41,269 nt of DNA from CAIUKX01 sp964580965 (GTDB lineage Bacteria; Bacteroidota; Bacteroidia; Flavobacteriales_D; Crocinitomicaceae). Positions 14,933 through 24,069 of the stretch are shown here, piece after piece (position 1 is the first letter of the stretch; every line of letters starts with the position of its first letter). Position numbers and translations under genes: made by a program. Location: the NCBI GenBank assembly GCA_964580965.1, contig CAZOLZ010000014.1, forward strand, positions 1 to 41,269, written 5' to 3'. A model generated the notes under the pieces. It was not told the origin of the DNA, made no database searches, and saw only the letters and a program-made list of their open reading frames with translations.

Positions 14933-16432
14933 TTACTCAGCAATCATTTTTTCTCCTGCCTCAACAACATCTTCGATAGATCCCTTTAAGTTAAATGCAG
15001 CTTCTGGATATTTATCCATTTCACCATCAAGAATCATATTAAATCCTTTGATTGTATCTTTAATATCTACTAATACACCTTTCAATCCAGTAAACTGTTC
15101 AGCTACGTGGAATGGCTGAGATAAGAAACGTTGAATTCTTCTTGCTCTATGTACGATCAATTTATCCTCTTCAGATAATTCATCCATACCTAAAATTGCA
15201 ATGATATCTTGTAATTCCTTATATCTCTGTAAAGTGTATTTAACTTTTTGAGCACAGTTGTAATGATCGTCACCAACAATTTCCGGTGTTAAGATTCTTG
15301 ATGTTGAATCTAATGGATCAACCGCTGGATAAATCCCTAACTCAGCAATCTTACGAGACAATACAGTAGTTGCATCTAAGTGAGCAAATGTGTTAGCTGG
15401 AGCTGGATCCGTTAAATCATCCGCTGGTACGTATACCGCTTGAACTGAAGTAATTGAACCGTTTTTAGTTGAAGCAATACGCTCCTGCATAGCTCCCATC
15501 TCTGTAGATAATGTTGGTTGGTATCCTACCGCTGAAGGCATACGTCCTAATAAGGCCGAAACCTCAGAACCTGCTTGAGTAAAACGGAAGATGTTATCAA
15601 CGAAGAATAAGATATCAGCACCTTTTCCTTCACCTTCACCATCTCTATAATATTCAGCCATTGTTAATCCAGACAATGCAACACGTGCACGAGCTCCAGG
15701 AGGCTCATTCATTTGTCCAAATACGAATGTAGCTTTTGAATTTTCTAATTCTTTTACGTCAATTTTAGATAAGTCCCATCCACCTTCTTCCATGCTGTGC
15801 ATAAATTCTTCACCATAAGTGATGATACCTGACTCTAACATCTCACGTAATAAATCGTTTCCTTCACGAGTACGCTCACCAACACCAGCAAATACAGATA
15901 AACCTGAATATGCTTTTGCGATGTTATTAATCAACTCTTGGATTAATACAGTTTTACCTACACCTGCACCACCAAATAAACCAATCTTACCTCCTTTTGC
16001 ATAAGGCTCAATTAAGTCAATTACTTTAATACCTGTGAAAAGAACTTCTGTCGCTGTAGTTAAATCTTCAAACTTTGGCGCTTCTCTGTGGATAGATAAA
16101 CCATCTGTATTTTCAACTTCGTTAATTCCGTCAATAGCTTCACCAACTACATTGAATAAACGACCTTTAATTTTGTTTCCAGTTGGCATTTTGATTCCTG
16201 ATCCAGTTGAGATTACTTCTAATCCTCTAGTGAATCCATCAGTTGAATCCATTGAAATTGCTCTAACTGAGTTCTCACCTACGTGAGACTGAACCTCTAA
16301 AACTACCTTTGTTCCGTCAGCTTTTATAACTTCCAAAGCATCAAAAATGTTTGGAAGAGCTACGTCTTTTTCGAATCTAACATCGACTACAGGGCCGATT
16401 ACTTGAGATATTTTACCTTTAATTTCCGACAT
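14933..16432 (-). CDS. atpD: ATP synthase F1 subunit beta
   Basis: 499 residues, the catalytic subunit of the F1Fo ATP synthase on the cytoplasmic face of the membrane. Walker A is 'GGAGVGKT' (154-161); 'FAGVGERTREGNDL' holds the catalytic Glu region; 'ADILFFVDNIFRFTQAGSE' is Walker B; and 'GMDELSEEDK' is the DELSEED element that contacts gamma. It is in a two-gene atpD-atpC unit apart from the other atp genes, a frequent Bacteroidota arrangement. A good promoter precedes it. Base composition is more GC-rich than its neighbours, as expected for a highly expressed gene. Confidence 0.98.
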   Translation of the reverse strand: MSEIKGKISQVIGPVVDVRFEKDVALPNIFDALEVIKADGTKVVLEVQSHVGENSVRAISMDSTDGFTRGLEVISTGSGIKMPTGNKIKGRLFNVVGEAIDGINEVENTDGLSIHREAPKFEDLTTATEVLFTGIKVIDLIEPYAKGGKIGLFGGAGVGKTVLIQELINNIAKAYSGLSVFAGVGERTREGNDLLREMLESGIITYGEEFMHSMEEGGWDLSKIDVKELENSKATFVFGQMNEPPGARARVALSGLTMAEYYRDGEGEGKGADILFFVDNIFRFTQAGSEVSALLGRMPSAVGYQPTLSTEMGAMQERIASTKNGSITSVQAVYVPADDLTDPAPANTFAHLDATTVLSRKIAELGIYPAVDPLDSTSRILTPEIVGDDHYNCAQKVKYTLQRYKELQDIIAILGMDELSEEDKLIVHRARRIQRFLSQPFHVAEQFTGLKGVLVDIKDTIKGFNMILDGEMDKYPEAAFNLKGSIEDVVEAGEKMIAE

Positions 16433-16469
16433 TACAGCGTCTTTTAAAAATGATTTCTACAATTTTGCG

Positions 16470-16499
16470 CAAAGATAAGCCAAAAGTTTGAAGTACAAA
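16470..16499 (-). promoter_or_regulatory. promoter of atpD-atpC
   Basis: On the minus strand, TTTG (16496-16499), an 18-base spacer, then TATCTTTG (16470-16477). This is a near-perfect match to the Bacteroidota housekeeping promoter TTTG-N17-20-TAnnTTTG. Expected transcription start is about 30 bases before the atpD ATG. Confidence 0.8.
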
Positions 16500-16611
16500 A
16501 CGTAAAGTGAAAATATTTTATTAACACTTTACAATGTAACTACTTGTAAAAACAGAAACTGATGACTTTTTTATTATTTTATTGAATTAACTTTTAATAC
16601 TTAACCAACGA

Positions 16612-16667
16612 AAAATTCAAAAAATATAAGTGAGATGAATTAAGATTCATAATTCATTTAACACTTA
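16612..16667 (-). terminator. hairpin overlapping the stop codon of the FMN reductase gene
   Basis: Imperfect inverted repeat. TAAGTG (16627-16632) pairs with CACTTA (16662-16667), and ATGAATTA (16635-16642) pairs with TAATTCAT (16650-16657) around a seven-base loop. The outer arm contains the gene's own stop codon. On the minus strand a T-rich tract follows. It probably acts as the 3' end of the kbl-reductase transcript. Confidence 0.55.
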
Positions 16668-17195
16668 CAGATAACCGGATATCGCTTTTAATTTTTGTTT
16701 TAATTCAGACTCTAATTCCATATTAACGATTCTACCCTCCTTGAAATTGTGACTAAAACTTGGTAGTACAAAACTTTCAACAACATTTGCTTCAAACCTA
16801 GGCACAGCATTTTCTAAAATTCTTAATGCTGCTTCTCCTCCTTGAAAACCTCCTGAAGTACTCATTAAAAAAACAGGTTTCCCTCCAAAGAATTTCCTGT
16901 CAATTCTTGATAGCCAATCCATTGTGTTTAATAAAAAAGAAGTTGGAATACCATTATGCTCTGGTGTAGCAATAATAAAACCTTCACATGCTTTCATTTT
17001 TTCAGAAAGTTCAACCATAGCTTGAGGCACCCCCTCCTCTCTTTCTCTTTCTACATCATAAAAATGAGTGCTGTAAGCTCTTAATGAAAGCACCTCAACT
17101 TTTGCAAAATCGACTAATTCTGCAGCAGCATGAATAAGTTGTTGGTTTATGGAAACTGGAGAGTTACTCCCTGCAAATGCTAACAGTTTTTTCAT
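16665..17195 (-). CDS. NAD(P)H-dependent FMN reductase family protein
   Basis: 176 residues with a flavodoxin-like fold. 'LLAFAGSNSPVSINQQL' is the FMN phosphate-binding loop, 'FIIATPEHNGIPTSFL' contains the P-E-H/Y-N-G-I/S-P FMN motif at 78-84, and 'MSTSGGFQGG' lies near the isoalloxazine. The family reduces FMN, quinones or azo compounds with NAD(P)H in the cytosol. The substrate is not predictable. It is downstream of kbl by 75 bases on the same strand, with a hairpin at its stop codon. Confidence 0.88.
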   Translation of the reverse strand: MKKLLAFAGSNSPVSINQQLIHAAAELVDFAKVEVLSLRAYSTHFYDVEREREEGVPQAMVELSEKMKACEGFIIATPEHNGIPTSFLLNTMDWLSRIDRKFFGGKPVFLMSTSGGFQGGEAALRILENAVPRFEANVVESFVLPSFSHNFKEGRIVNMELESELKQKLKAISGYL

Positions 17196-17270
17196 CTTTT
17201 AAAATCTTATGAAACATAAAGCAATTACAAAAAGTAATTACTTTGAATCATTCGTGTACACCTCTAATAC

Positions 17271-18458
17271 TTAAATAACTTCTAATTCTTTTCCAACCTT
17301 AATAAAAGCTGCAATCGCCTTATCCAAATCTGCTTTAGTTAGAGCTGCTGAAATCTGGGTTCTGATTCTTGCTTGGCCTTTTGCTACTACTGGATAAAAG
17401 AATCCAATCGCATAAACTCCTTCTTCCAATAATTTATCCGCAAACTGCTGAGATAAAGCTGCATCATATAACATAATCGGAACGATTGGAGAATCTCCTG
17501 GTTTTACATCAAATCCTGCCGCTTCAATAGCTGATTTAAAATAATTTGTATTCTCTTCTAATCGATCTCTTAATTCTGTAGTTGAACTTAAAATATCAAA
17601 TACTTTATTGGATGCCCCAACAATTGCTGGAGATAATGAATTTGAAAATAAGTAAGGACGAGAACGTTGGCGTAACATATCGATTATTTCTTTTTTCCCT
17701 GTTGTATAACCACCCATTGCTCCTCCTAGAGCCTTTCCTAAAGTTCCTGTGATGATATCTACTCTATCCATTACATTATGGTATTCAGGAACCCCACGAC
17801 CAGTTTTCCCTATAAATCCAGCAGAATGACATTCATCTGTCATAACAAGTGCATCATATTTATCCGCTAAATCACAGATTTCATCCATTTTGGCAATATC
17901 ACCATCCATTGAAAACACTCCATCTGTAACAATAATTCTAAATCGTTGATCTTGTGCAGCAATTAATTGAACCTCCAAGTCTGACATGTCTGAATGCTTA
18001 TAACGGTATCTTTTTGCTTTACACAATCGAACACCATCAATAATAGAAGCGTGGTTTAATTCATCAGAAATGATTGCATCTTGATCCGTAAATAAAGGTT
18101 CAAAAACACCTCCATTTGCATCAAAAGCTGCAGCATATAAAATTGTATCTTCAGTTCCATAAAATTTAGCAATTTTTGCTTCTAATTCTTTATGAATATC
18201 CTGAGTTCCACAAATAAAACGAACAGAAGACATTCCATAACCGTGAGAATCTAATGCATCTTTTGATGCTTGAATAACTTCCGGGTGAGAAGATAAACCT
18301 AAATAATTATTAGCACACATGATTACAACCTCTTCACCTGATTGAACTTTTACATTTGCACCCTGAGGAGTTGTGATGATTCTTTCTCTTTTGTAAATTC
18401 CTCCAGCTTTAATTTCCTCTAACTCTGAAGTTAATTGATCTTTGATTTTACCGTACAT
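17271..18458 (-). CDS. kbl: glycine C-acetyltransferase (2-amino-3-ketobutyrate CoA ligase)
   Basis: 395 residues, a pyridoxal-phosphate enzyme of the alpha-oxoamine synthase family. It cleaves 2-amino-3-ketobutyrate with CoA to glycine and acetyl-CoA in threonine breakdown. The PLP lysine is Lys242 in 'GTLGKALGGAMGGY'; 'DECHSAGFIGKTGRGV' (208-223) holds the cofactor-binding Asp and His; 'CANNYLGLSSHPEV' is the N-terminal signature. Other family members (BioF, SPT) share the fold, but this N-terminus and the length match Kbl. It follows lptB by two bases. No threonine dehydrogenase gene is adjacent. Confidence 0.92.
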   Translation of the reverse strand: MYGKIKDQLTSELEEIKAGGIYKRERIITTPQGANVKVQSGEEVVIMCANNYLGLSSHPEVIQASKDALDSHGYGMSSVRFICGTQDIHKELEAKIAKFYGTEDTILYAAAFDANGGVFEPLFTDQDAIISDELNHASIIDGVRLCKAKRYRYKHSDMSDLEVQLIAAQDQRFRIIVTDGVFSMDGDIAKMDEICDLADKYDALVMTDECHSAGFIGKTGRGVPEYHNVMDRVDIITGTLGKALGGAMGGYTTGKKEIIDMLRQRSRPYLFSNSLSPAIVGASNKVFDILSSTTELRDRLEENTNYFKSAIEAAGFDVKPGDSPIVPIMLYDAALSQQFADKLLEEGVYAIGFFYPVVAKGQARIRTQISAALTKADLDKAIAAFIKVGKELEVI

Positions 18459-18460
18459 AA

Positions 18461-19189
18461 TTATTTTTTTCTTAATTCAAATTTCTGTCCTAAATATACT
18501 TTTCTTACTTGTTCATCAGATGCTAATTCTTCAGCTGTTCCCGATTTCAAAATATTCCCTTCAAATAACAAATAAGCTCTATCCGTTATTGATAATGTTT
18601 CCTGAACGTTATGGTCAGTGATTAATATTCCTATGTTTTTCTTTTTTAAATCTGCAATAATGCTTTGGATATCTTCAACTGCGATTGGGTCAACACCAGC
18701 AAAAGGCTCGTCTAATAAAACAAATTTGGGGTTAGTCGCTAATGCTCTTGCTATCTCAGTTCTTCTTTTTTCACCACCGGAAAGTGCTTGACCTAAATTC
18801 TTTCGAACATGATTCAAACTGAATTCTTCCAACAACTCTTCTAAACGTTCTAGTCTTTGAGATTTAGAAAGGTCTGTCATCTCCAATATTGATAAGATAT
18901 TGTCTTCTACACTTAACTTTCTAAAAACTGAAACTTCCTGAGGTAAATAACCAATACCTAACTGAGCTCTTCGAAACATCGGTAATTTGGTGATTTCTTG
19001 TCCATCTAAATAAACACTACCTTCATCTGGTCGAACCAGTCCAACAATCATATAAAATGAAGTTGTTTTTCCCGCACCATTTGGGCCTAATAAACCGACT
19101 ATCTCTCCTTGATTTACTTCAACAGTTACACCCTTAACTACAGGTCTCCCTTTGTATGTTTTCTTTATAGCGTTTGTATGTAACTTCAC
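18461..19189 (-). CDS. lptB: LPS export ABC transporter ATP-binding protein LptB
   Basis: 242 residues. Walker A 'GPNGAGKT' (35-42), Q-loop 'YLPQEVSVFRKL', ABC signature 'LSGGEKRR' (136-143), Walker B 'FVLLDEP' (156-162) followed by 'FAGVDPIAVEDI', which is diagnostic for LptB rather than other ABC ATPases, and the switch His in 'ITDHNVQETL'. It powers extraction of lipopolysaccharide from the inner membrane together with LptF/LptG, which are not in this window. A TAAATTTG element lies 23 bases upstream. Confidence 0.95.
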   Translation of the reverse strand: MKLHTNAIKKTYKGRPVVKGVTVEVNQGEIVGLLGPNGAGKTTSFYMIVGLVRPDEGSVYLDGQEITKLPMFRRAQLGIGYLPQEVSVFRKLSVEDNILSILEMTDLSKSQRLERLEELLEEFSLNHVRKNLGQALSGGEKRRTEIARALATNPKFVLLDEPFAGVDPIAVEDIQSIIADLKKKNIGILITDHNVQETLSITDRAYLLFEGNILKSGTAEELASDEQVRKVYLGQKFELRKK

Positions 19190-19211
19190 TTCTGATTATT
19201 GTTAATGCGAG

Positions 19212-19219
19212 CAAATTTA
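19212..19219 (-). promoter_or_regulatory. possible -7 element (TAAATTTG) for lptB-kbl
   Basis: TAAATTTG on the minus strand fits TAnnTTTG and overlaps the stop codon of the DUF5686 gene. No matching -33 TTTG was seen, so support is moderate. Confidence 0.4.
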
Positions 19220-21688
19220 AAAAATAAAAACTAATTTCCCTCTAACACCTAACGGACTCATTGTATTATCAAGGTGCGATAATCGCCAAACAGCATCAAT
19301 TCTTAACACCTTAAAAATGTTTTCTAATCCGATGGAAGCCTCAGAGTATGGAATGTTACCAAAACTTTTGGTTGTTTCAGGTAGAATCATCTCATCAATA
19401 TTTCTCTGTGAAATTGCCCCATATAACAACCTTCCAGAGGCTACCCACCTCCATTGTAATTTTTTTAGTAATGGAATCCGATCTAGCATTAAACCTCCAA
19501 AATGTTGTTCTGCATATGCCCCTATATATTTATCAGAGATAAATTCAAAAAAGTTCATCCGATTAAATGTTGTTGATTGAAACCAATAGGTTTGATTTCC
19601 TTCATGTACTTTTAAAAAGGGATATGCTGCTGATCCAAATGTGTAACCGGCATATACGCCATATTGAATCCGACCTAAAAGCCCTAAATTTGTTTTATGA
19701 CTCACTAAAGCTTCTAGTTTTTGGTAGGAATAATCACCCCCCAATACTCCCTTCAACCCAAAGACACCCTGAATACTAATCGCTGGATATCTGGAACTGA
19801 TGGATGCCCTATCATAAACACTTGCTATAAATTCTTCATCCTTACACCACCTTGCTCTTACGACAAATTCTGAGGTTTTTATTACATTTACCTCTTGCAC
19901 AGAATGGTTATTGAAATTTATTCTTTCATAATTTGATTTACCTAAAGCTGAATATTCTTTCCTCTCAAAGCCAGTAAAAAAAACGAAATCTTTTTTATAA
20001 TCTTTCTCTAAATTGAATCCTACTTTTTCCACAAATGTTAGCTGATTTAAAGGACCTGTTCTAAATAATGTACCAAAAGTAGACCCCACCGCAGCAACAT
20101 TTGGAGCGACACCAATTTGTTCAATATCATAACTATAAAATAAAGATAATAAAGCTCGCTTTTTCTGACTCAAATTGATTCGTGTTAAAAAAGCATATTT
20201 AAACTTTTCATCTCTTGTGCCGTATGCAACTCTCCCTCCTAACTCTATTTTCTTAGAGAAATCATTTGTGGTTCTCATCGCTAATCCAAAACGATAATGT
20301 TCAACCGGATTATAACTAAACATAGAAGTCAAATCACCAATTTCAATATTCTTTAATGGATAGTAACCCGTAGCTAAAGCATAGGCTACTTTTTTATATA
20401 ATTTAAAAACAGGGTCATTATATAGTGAATCAACCATTTCATCAATTCCATGCTCTTGTTTTGTTAAGGGTACATGACGATGAATTTCCCAATAACGCTC
20501 ATTTCTATTTTTAGCTTCTGGAAGTATTTCTACTGTATTTTCTGATTTATAAAAATCATCTTCGTAGGGTTTATCAATTACAAAGTGTTTCCTAGATGCA
20601 TGTTTTCTTGCAAACATTCCTATTGTTTTTGAATTCTGAGTGTACTTTAAGTCTACAATCATTTTCTCTAAAACCAACATCCAGACTTCTTTATCAACCA
20701 TATCGAACTCTTGCTCAAAGTAAAGGTCATTTACAAAATTGATATTTGCATCTTGAGAGATATTACCTGATATACTTTTAACAGCATAAGTGGTATCATG
20801 GATCCACATTTCTCCAGTAAATGTTAAATCTCCAGTTCGTTTTGGTGAAAAAGTTAGTTTGTAACACCACTTATCATCAATGAAAGTAGAATCTTCTAGA
20901 TAAAAACGATAAAATGATCGCGCAAAATTTGCAATTGGGCTAATGAAAGGCTTGTTGAAAATGTTTATATAATTATCATAAACATTAATATCTGTATACA
21001 TTTCGCCAGTGAATTGATCTAATTTCAAATCATTAAACCCAGTGAATTTTGTTGCTGTAACAACCTCTTTCTTCTTTTTAGGTTTTTTCTTTTTATAATA
21101 GTCTGAAATCGTTTCACTTAAAAGTAGTGGTAAATATTTTTCTCCTTTTTCTGTAGAATCAAGGTAATCAAGAATTAAATCTAAACGTTTAACATAACCT
21201 CTATTTTCGAACTCTTCGCCTAAATTATTTATATCAAATTGCATTTTATTATACAATTCATACTGATAGGCACTTAACTTTTCCCGGTTATTAATCTGTT
21301 TATTTAAAATAATGTTTTTGTGAAGAATCGTTGAAGGAAATTCATCAGGAGGAAGAATTGTAACCTCATTCATATTAATTGATTCCACTCCTAAAGCACA
21401 GCTGATTTCTTGAGATACATCTAGTTGAACAGGTCTAACAATTCGTTCGTAACCAAAAGATTCAAAAACGATAGAATCTTTTGCGTAGTAAGTTTCAATT
21501 TCATAAAATCCCAGACTATCTGCAAAAGTACTAATTTTAGAATGTTGGAAATTAACTTTTACATATGGTAAAGCTTCACCTGTCTCTTTTTCTGTAACGT
21601 ACCCATAGACTTTTGTCTTTTGCGCAAAAACATTTTGAAAAGAAACAAAAGTCAAGAAAAAAAATACTAGAGCTGTAAGATGTTTCAT
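19217..21688 (-). CDS. DUF5686 / carboxypeptidase-regulatory-like outer-membrane protein
   Basis: 823 residues. Signal peptide 1-22 (ends VFAQK). Residues about 25-105 form a carboxypeptidase regulatory-like beta-sandwich ('KVYGYVTEKETGEALPYVKV', 'FADSLGFYEIET'), the domain at the N-terminus of many TonB-dependent receptors. The middle and C-terminal parts match the DUF5686 family of predicted outer-membrane barrels; alternating aromatic strands run from about residue 440 to the end, which is 'GKLVFIF' with a terminal Phe. No TonB-dependent plug is seen. A Lys-rich stretch (KKKKPKKKKEVV, about 195-206) is unusual. Function unknown. It lies 3 bases after tatC. Confidence 0.8.
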   Translation of the reverse strand: MKHLTALVFFFLTFVSFQNVFAQKTKVYGYVTEKETGEALPYVKVNFQHSKISTFADSLGFYEIETYYAKDSIVFESFGYERIVRPVQLDVSQEISCALGVESINMNEVTILPPDEFPSTILHKNIILNKQINNREKLSAYQYELYNKMQFDINNLGEEFENRGYVKRLDLILDYLDSTEKGEKYLPLLLSETISDYYKKKKPKKKKEVVTATKFTGFNDLKLDQFTGEMYTDINVYDNYINIFNKPFISPIANFARSFYRFYLEDSTFIDDKWCYKLTFSPKRTGDLTFTGEMWIHDTTYAVKSISGNISQDANINFVNDLYFEQEFDMVDKEVWMLVLEKMIVDLKYTQNSKTIGMFARKHASRKHFVIDKPYEDDFYKSENTVEILPEAKNRNERYWEIHRHVPLTKQEHGIDEMVDSLYNDPVFKLYKKVAYALATGYYPLKNIEIGDLTSMFSYNPVEHYRFGLAMRTTNDFSKKIELGGRVAYGTRDEKFKYAFLTRINLSQKKRALLSLFYSYDIEQIGVAPNVAAVGSTFGTLFRTGPLNQLTFVEKVGFNLEKDYKKDFVFFTGFERKEYSALGKSNYERINFNNHSVQEVNVIKTSEFVVRARWCKDEEFIASVYDRASISSRYPAISIQGVFGLKGVLGGDYSYQKLEALVSHKTNLGLLGRIQYGVYAGYTFGSAAYPFLKVHEGNQTYWFQSTTFNRMNFFEFISDKYIGAYAEQHFGGLMLDRIPLLKKLQWRWVASGRLLYGAISQRNIDEMILPETTKSFGNIPYSEASIGLENIFKVLRIDAVWRLSHLDNTMSPLGVRGKLVFIF

Positions 21689-21691
21689 ACT

Positions 21692-22471
21692 TTAACTCAA
21701 TTGGTTTTTATAAGCTCTTTTAGAAACTATAATTCCAATTTCATATAAAAACACAATTGGAATAGCAACTATAACCTGACTTACCAAATCTGGAGGTGTA
21801 ATAGCTGCAGATAAAATTAAAACTCCAATAATTGCGTGTTTTCTGTATTTTTTTAAAAACCCTGGAGTGATTATTCCAATTTTAGTTAATAGATATGAAA
21901 TGACTGGTAGTAAAAAAAGTAATCCCGTGTAAAAAATAGTTGACAAAACCATACTCATATATGAACTCACTGTTGGAATATTTTCAATTTGCTTACTCAT
22001 CGTAAATAAAGAGAAAAATTGAACACACAAAGGGGCAACAATAAAATATCCAAAACAAATTCCAACAAAAAATAAAAGGCTTACATACAATACAATACCA
22101 TTTGCTAAACTTTTTTCGACATCCTTTAAGCCTGGTTTTACAAAAGCCCATAATTGATAGAAAACAAAAGGAAAGGCCAAAACAACACCTCCCAAAATAC
22201 TCATCATAAGGGCATATGAAAACTGGCCAGATAATGCCGTACTCTGCATTTTCAAATGAATATCTTCAGTACAAACATTGAAAATTTGACATAATTTTTG
22301 AAAAGTAAAAAAATCAGATTTACTCATAGACAAAAATAAATTGTCCATAACCCATTCTTGGAAAACCCAAATAACTATAGCAAAAATTAGAATAGCAATA
22401 GCTGACTTCACTAATCGCCATCTTAACTCTTCTAAATGATCCATGAAGGACATCTTTTTCTCTGCTTCCAT
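21692..22471 (-). CDS. tatC: Sec-independent protein translocase TatC
   Basis: 259 residues, six predicted transmembrane helices. The N-terminal 'MSFMDHLEELRWRL' is the conserved cytoplasmic motif that binds twin-arginine signal peptides, with the key Glu in HLEELR. 'FVFYQLWAFVKPGL' is the other hallmark, with the F-x-x-F/W-x-F-x-x-P-G-L pattern. An extended first periplasmic loop includes two cysteines (KLCQIFNVCTED). With TatA, which is not here, it exports folded proteins. Starts at or next to a -7 promoter element. Confidence 0.95.
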   Translation of the reverse strand: MEAEKKMSFMDHLEELRWRLVKSAIAILIFAIVIWVFQEWVMDNLFLSMSKSDFFTFQKLCQIFNVCTEDIHLKMQSTALSGQFSYALMMSILGGVVLAFPFVFYQLWAFVKPGLKDVEKSLANGIVLYVSLLFFVGICFGYFIVAPLCVQFFSLFTMSKQIENIPTVSSYMSMVLSTIFYTGLLFLLPVISYLLTKIGIITPGFLKKYRKHAIIGVLILSAAITPPDLVSQVIVAIPIVFLYEIGIIVSKRAYKNQLS

Positions 22472-22478
22472 AGGACTA

Positions 22479-22486
22479 CAAAATTA
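22479..22486 (-). promoter_or_regulatory. -7 element (TAATTTTG) for tatC
   Basis: TAATTTTG on the minus strand, ending seven bases before the tatC ATG, which would give a leaderless or nearly leaderless transcript. No -33 match found. Confidence 0.4.
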
Positions 22487-22520
22487 ATCAATAGATTGGT
22501 TATTCAGAAGTTTTTGAAAA

Positions 22521-22550
22521 TAAAAAAAGGGGAATGTAAAACACTCCCCT
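22521..22550 (-). terminator. intrinsic terminator after lpdA
   Basis: On the minus strand, AGGGGAGTGT, a TTT loop, then ACATTCCCCT (ten pairs, one G-U) followed by seven Ts. It lies 23 bases past the lpdA stop. Confidence 0.92.
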
Positions 22551-22573
22551 AATCGTATCAATTAACGTATTTC

Positions 22574-23977
22574 TTATGCGTGTAAAGCTCTTGATTCTGT
22601 CGCATCCAATGCTGCTTCCTTCACTCCCTCTGAATATGTAGGGTGAGGGTGACAAATTCTTGCGATATCTTCTGCTGAAGCTCTATACTCCATAGCAACA
22701 ACAGCTTCCATAATTAAATCGGCTACCCTTGGTCCAATCATGTGTACACCAAGTACCTCATCAGTTTCTTGGTCTGCAATTACTTTAATCAAACCTGCAG
22801 TATCCATACTTGCTCTAGCCCTTCCTAAAGCTTTAATTGGGAAAGATCCTACTTTAATTGCTTTACCTTCTGCTTTTAATTGTTCTTCAGTTTTACCAAC
22901 TGCAGCAACCTCTGGCCATGTATAAACTACACCTGGAATCAAATCATAATTCAGGTGTGGCTTTTGTCCAGCGATTAATTCAGCAACATAAACTCCCTCT
23001 TCCTCTGCCTTATGTGCTAACATTGCTCCTCTTACAACATCTCCGATCGCATAAATATTCGGCACATTTGTTTGTAAATGATCATTTACTTCAACTTGAC
23101 CTCTATTGTTTACAGTTACACCAGCATTTTCTAACCCTAAACCTTCTGTAAAAGGCTTTCTACCAACAGCAACTAAACAATAGTCTGCTTCGAAAGTAAC
23201 TTCCTCGTCTTTTTTATTTAAAGCTTTTAATACAACACCATCTCCTGTGTTAGTTACACTTTGAACTTTATGTTGCATATTGAATTTAAACCCTTCTTTC
23301 TTCAGAACTTTTGTTAATTCTTTACCTAAGGCTTTATCCATTGTAGGGATAATAGAATTTGCAAATTCAATAACTTCAACGTGTGAACCCAAACGAGCAT
23401 AAACCGAACCCAATTCTAATCCGATAACACCCCCTCCAATTACTAATAATTTTTTTGGGATTTCTTTCATTTTTAGTGCTTCAGTAGAAGTAATGATTCG
23501 TTTTTTATCTGGCTCCATTCCAGGAAAATAATTCGGTTTCGAACCAGTTGCTATGATTGCATACTTAGTAGATAATTGTGTTTCTTTACCATCTTTATCA
23601 GTAACTTTAATCGTGTTTTTATCGACAAAAGAACCTAAACCATAATGAACATCAATTTTATTTTTATCCATCAAATATTTGATTCCATTACACGTTTGAG
23701 AAACAACTTCAGCCTTACGATTAATCATTTGTTCGAGGTTTGCAGTTAAACCCGAAATCTCGATGCCATGTTCCTGAAAATTATGTTTTGCATTGTGAAA
23801 ATGTTCAGAAGAATCCAGCAATGTTTTAGATGGAATACAACCTACATTTAAACATGTTCCTCCTAAAGTATCATACTTTTCAATCAAAGCTGTTTTGAAT
23901 CCTAATTGAGCACAACGGATAGCAGAAACATATCCACCAGGTCCTGAACCTATTACAACGATATCGTAAGTATTCAT
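22574..23977 (-). CDS. lpdA: dihydrolipoyl dehydrogenase
   Basis: 467 residues, the FAD-dependent E3 component of 2-oxoacid dehydrogenase complexes and the glycine cleavage system. FAD-binding 'VVIGSGPGGYVSA' (7-19); redox disulfide Cys42-Cys47 in 'GGTCLNVGCIPSK'; NAD-binding 'LLVIGGGVIGLELGSVYARL'; second FAD motif 'VPNIYAIGDVV'; catalytic His445-Glu450 in 'HPHPTYSE'. The six-residue spacing and the C-terminal motif identify Lpd rather than glutathione or mercuric reductase. Monocistronic, with its own terminator and a TAAATTTG -7 element. Confidence 0.96.
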   Translation of the reverse strand: MNTYDIVVIGSGPGGYVSAIRCAQLGFKTALIEKYDTLGGTCLNVGCIPSKTLLDSSEHFHNAKHNFQEHGIEISGLTANLEQMINRKAEVVSQTCNGIKYLMDKNKIDVHYGLGSFVDKNTIKVTDKDGKETQLSTKYAIIATGSKPNYFPGMEPDKKRIITSTEALKMKEIPKKLLVIGGGVIGLELGSVYARLGSHVEVIEFANSIIPTMDKALGKELTKVLKKEGFKFNMQHKVQSVTNTGDGVVLKALNKKDEEVTFEADYCLVAVGRKPFTEGLGLENAGVTVNNRGQVEVNDHLQTNVPNIYAIGDVVRGAMLAHKAEEEGVYVAELIAGQKPHLNYDLIPGVVYTWPEVAAVGKTEEQLKAEGKAIKVGSFPIKALGRARASMDTAGLIKVIADQETDEVLGVHMIGPRVADLIMEAVVAMEYRASAEDIARICHPHPTYSEGVKEAALDATESRALHA

Positions 23978-24026
23978 ATTTTTTTGTTTTTTATTTCTAA
24001 ATCACTCTTCTTAATGAAGAATTTGG

Positions 24027-24034
24027 CAAATTTA
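24027..24034 (-). promoter_or_regulatory. -7 element (TAAATTTG) for lpdA
   Basis: TAAATTTG on the minus strand, 50 bases before the lpdA ATG. Consensus TAnnTTTG; no clear -33 TTTG at the right spacing. Confidence 0.4.
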
Positions 24035-24069
24035 TAATTTATATACTATACCTTGCTAAATTCTATTCT

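Noticed and set aside
15819..16286. Plus-strand frames opposite atpD
   Set aside because: They are shadows of a highly conserved gene, with low-complexity translations and no start context.
17223..17239. AATTAC-aaaaa-GTAATT palindrome before the reductase gene
   Set aside because: Only six AT-rich pairs with no T-tract; expected by chance at this base composition.
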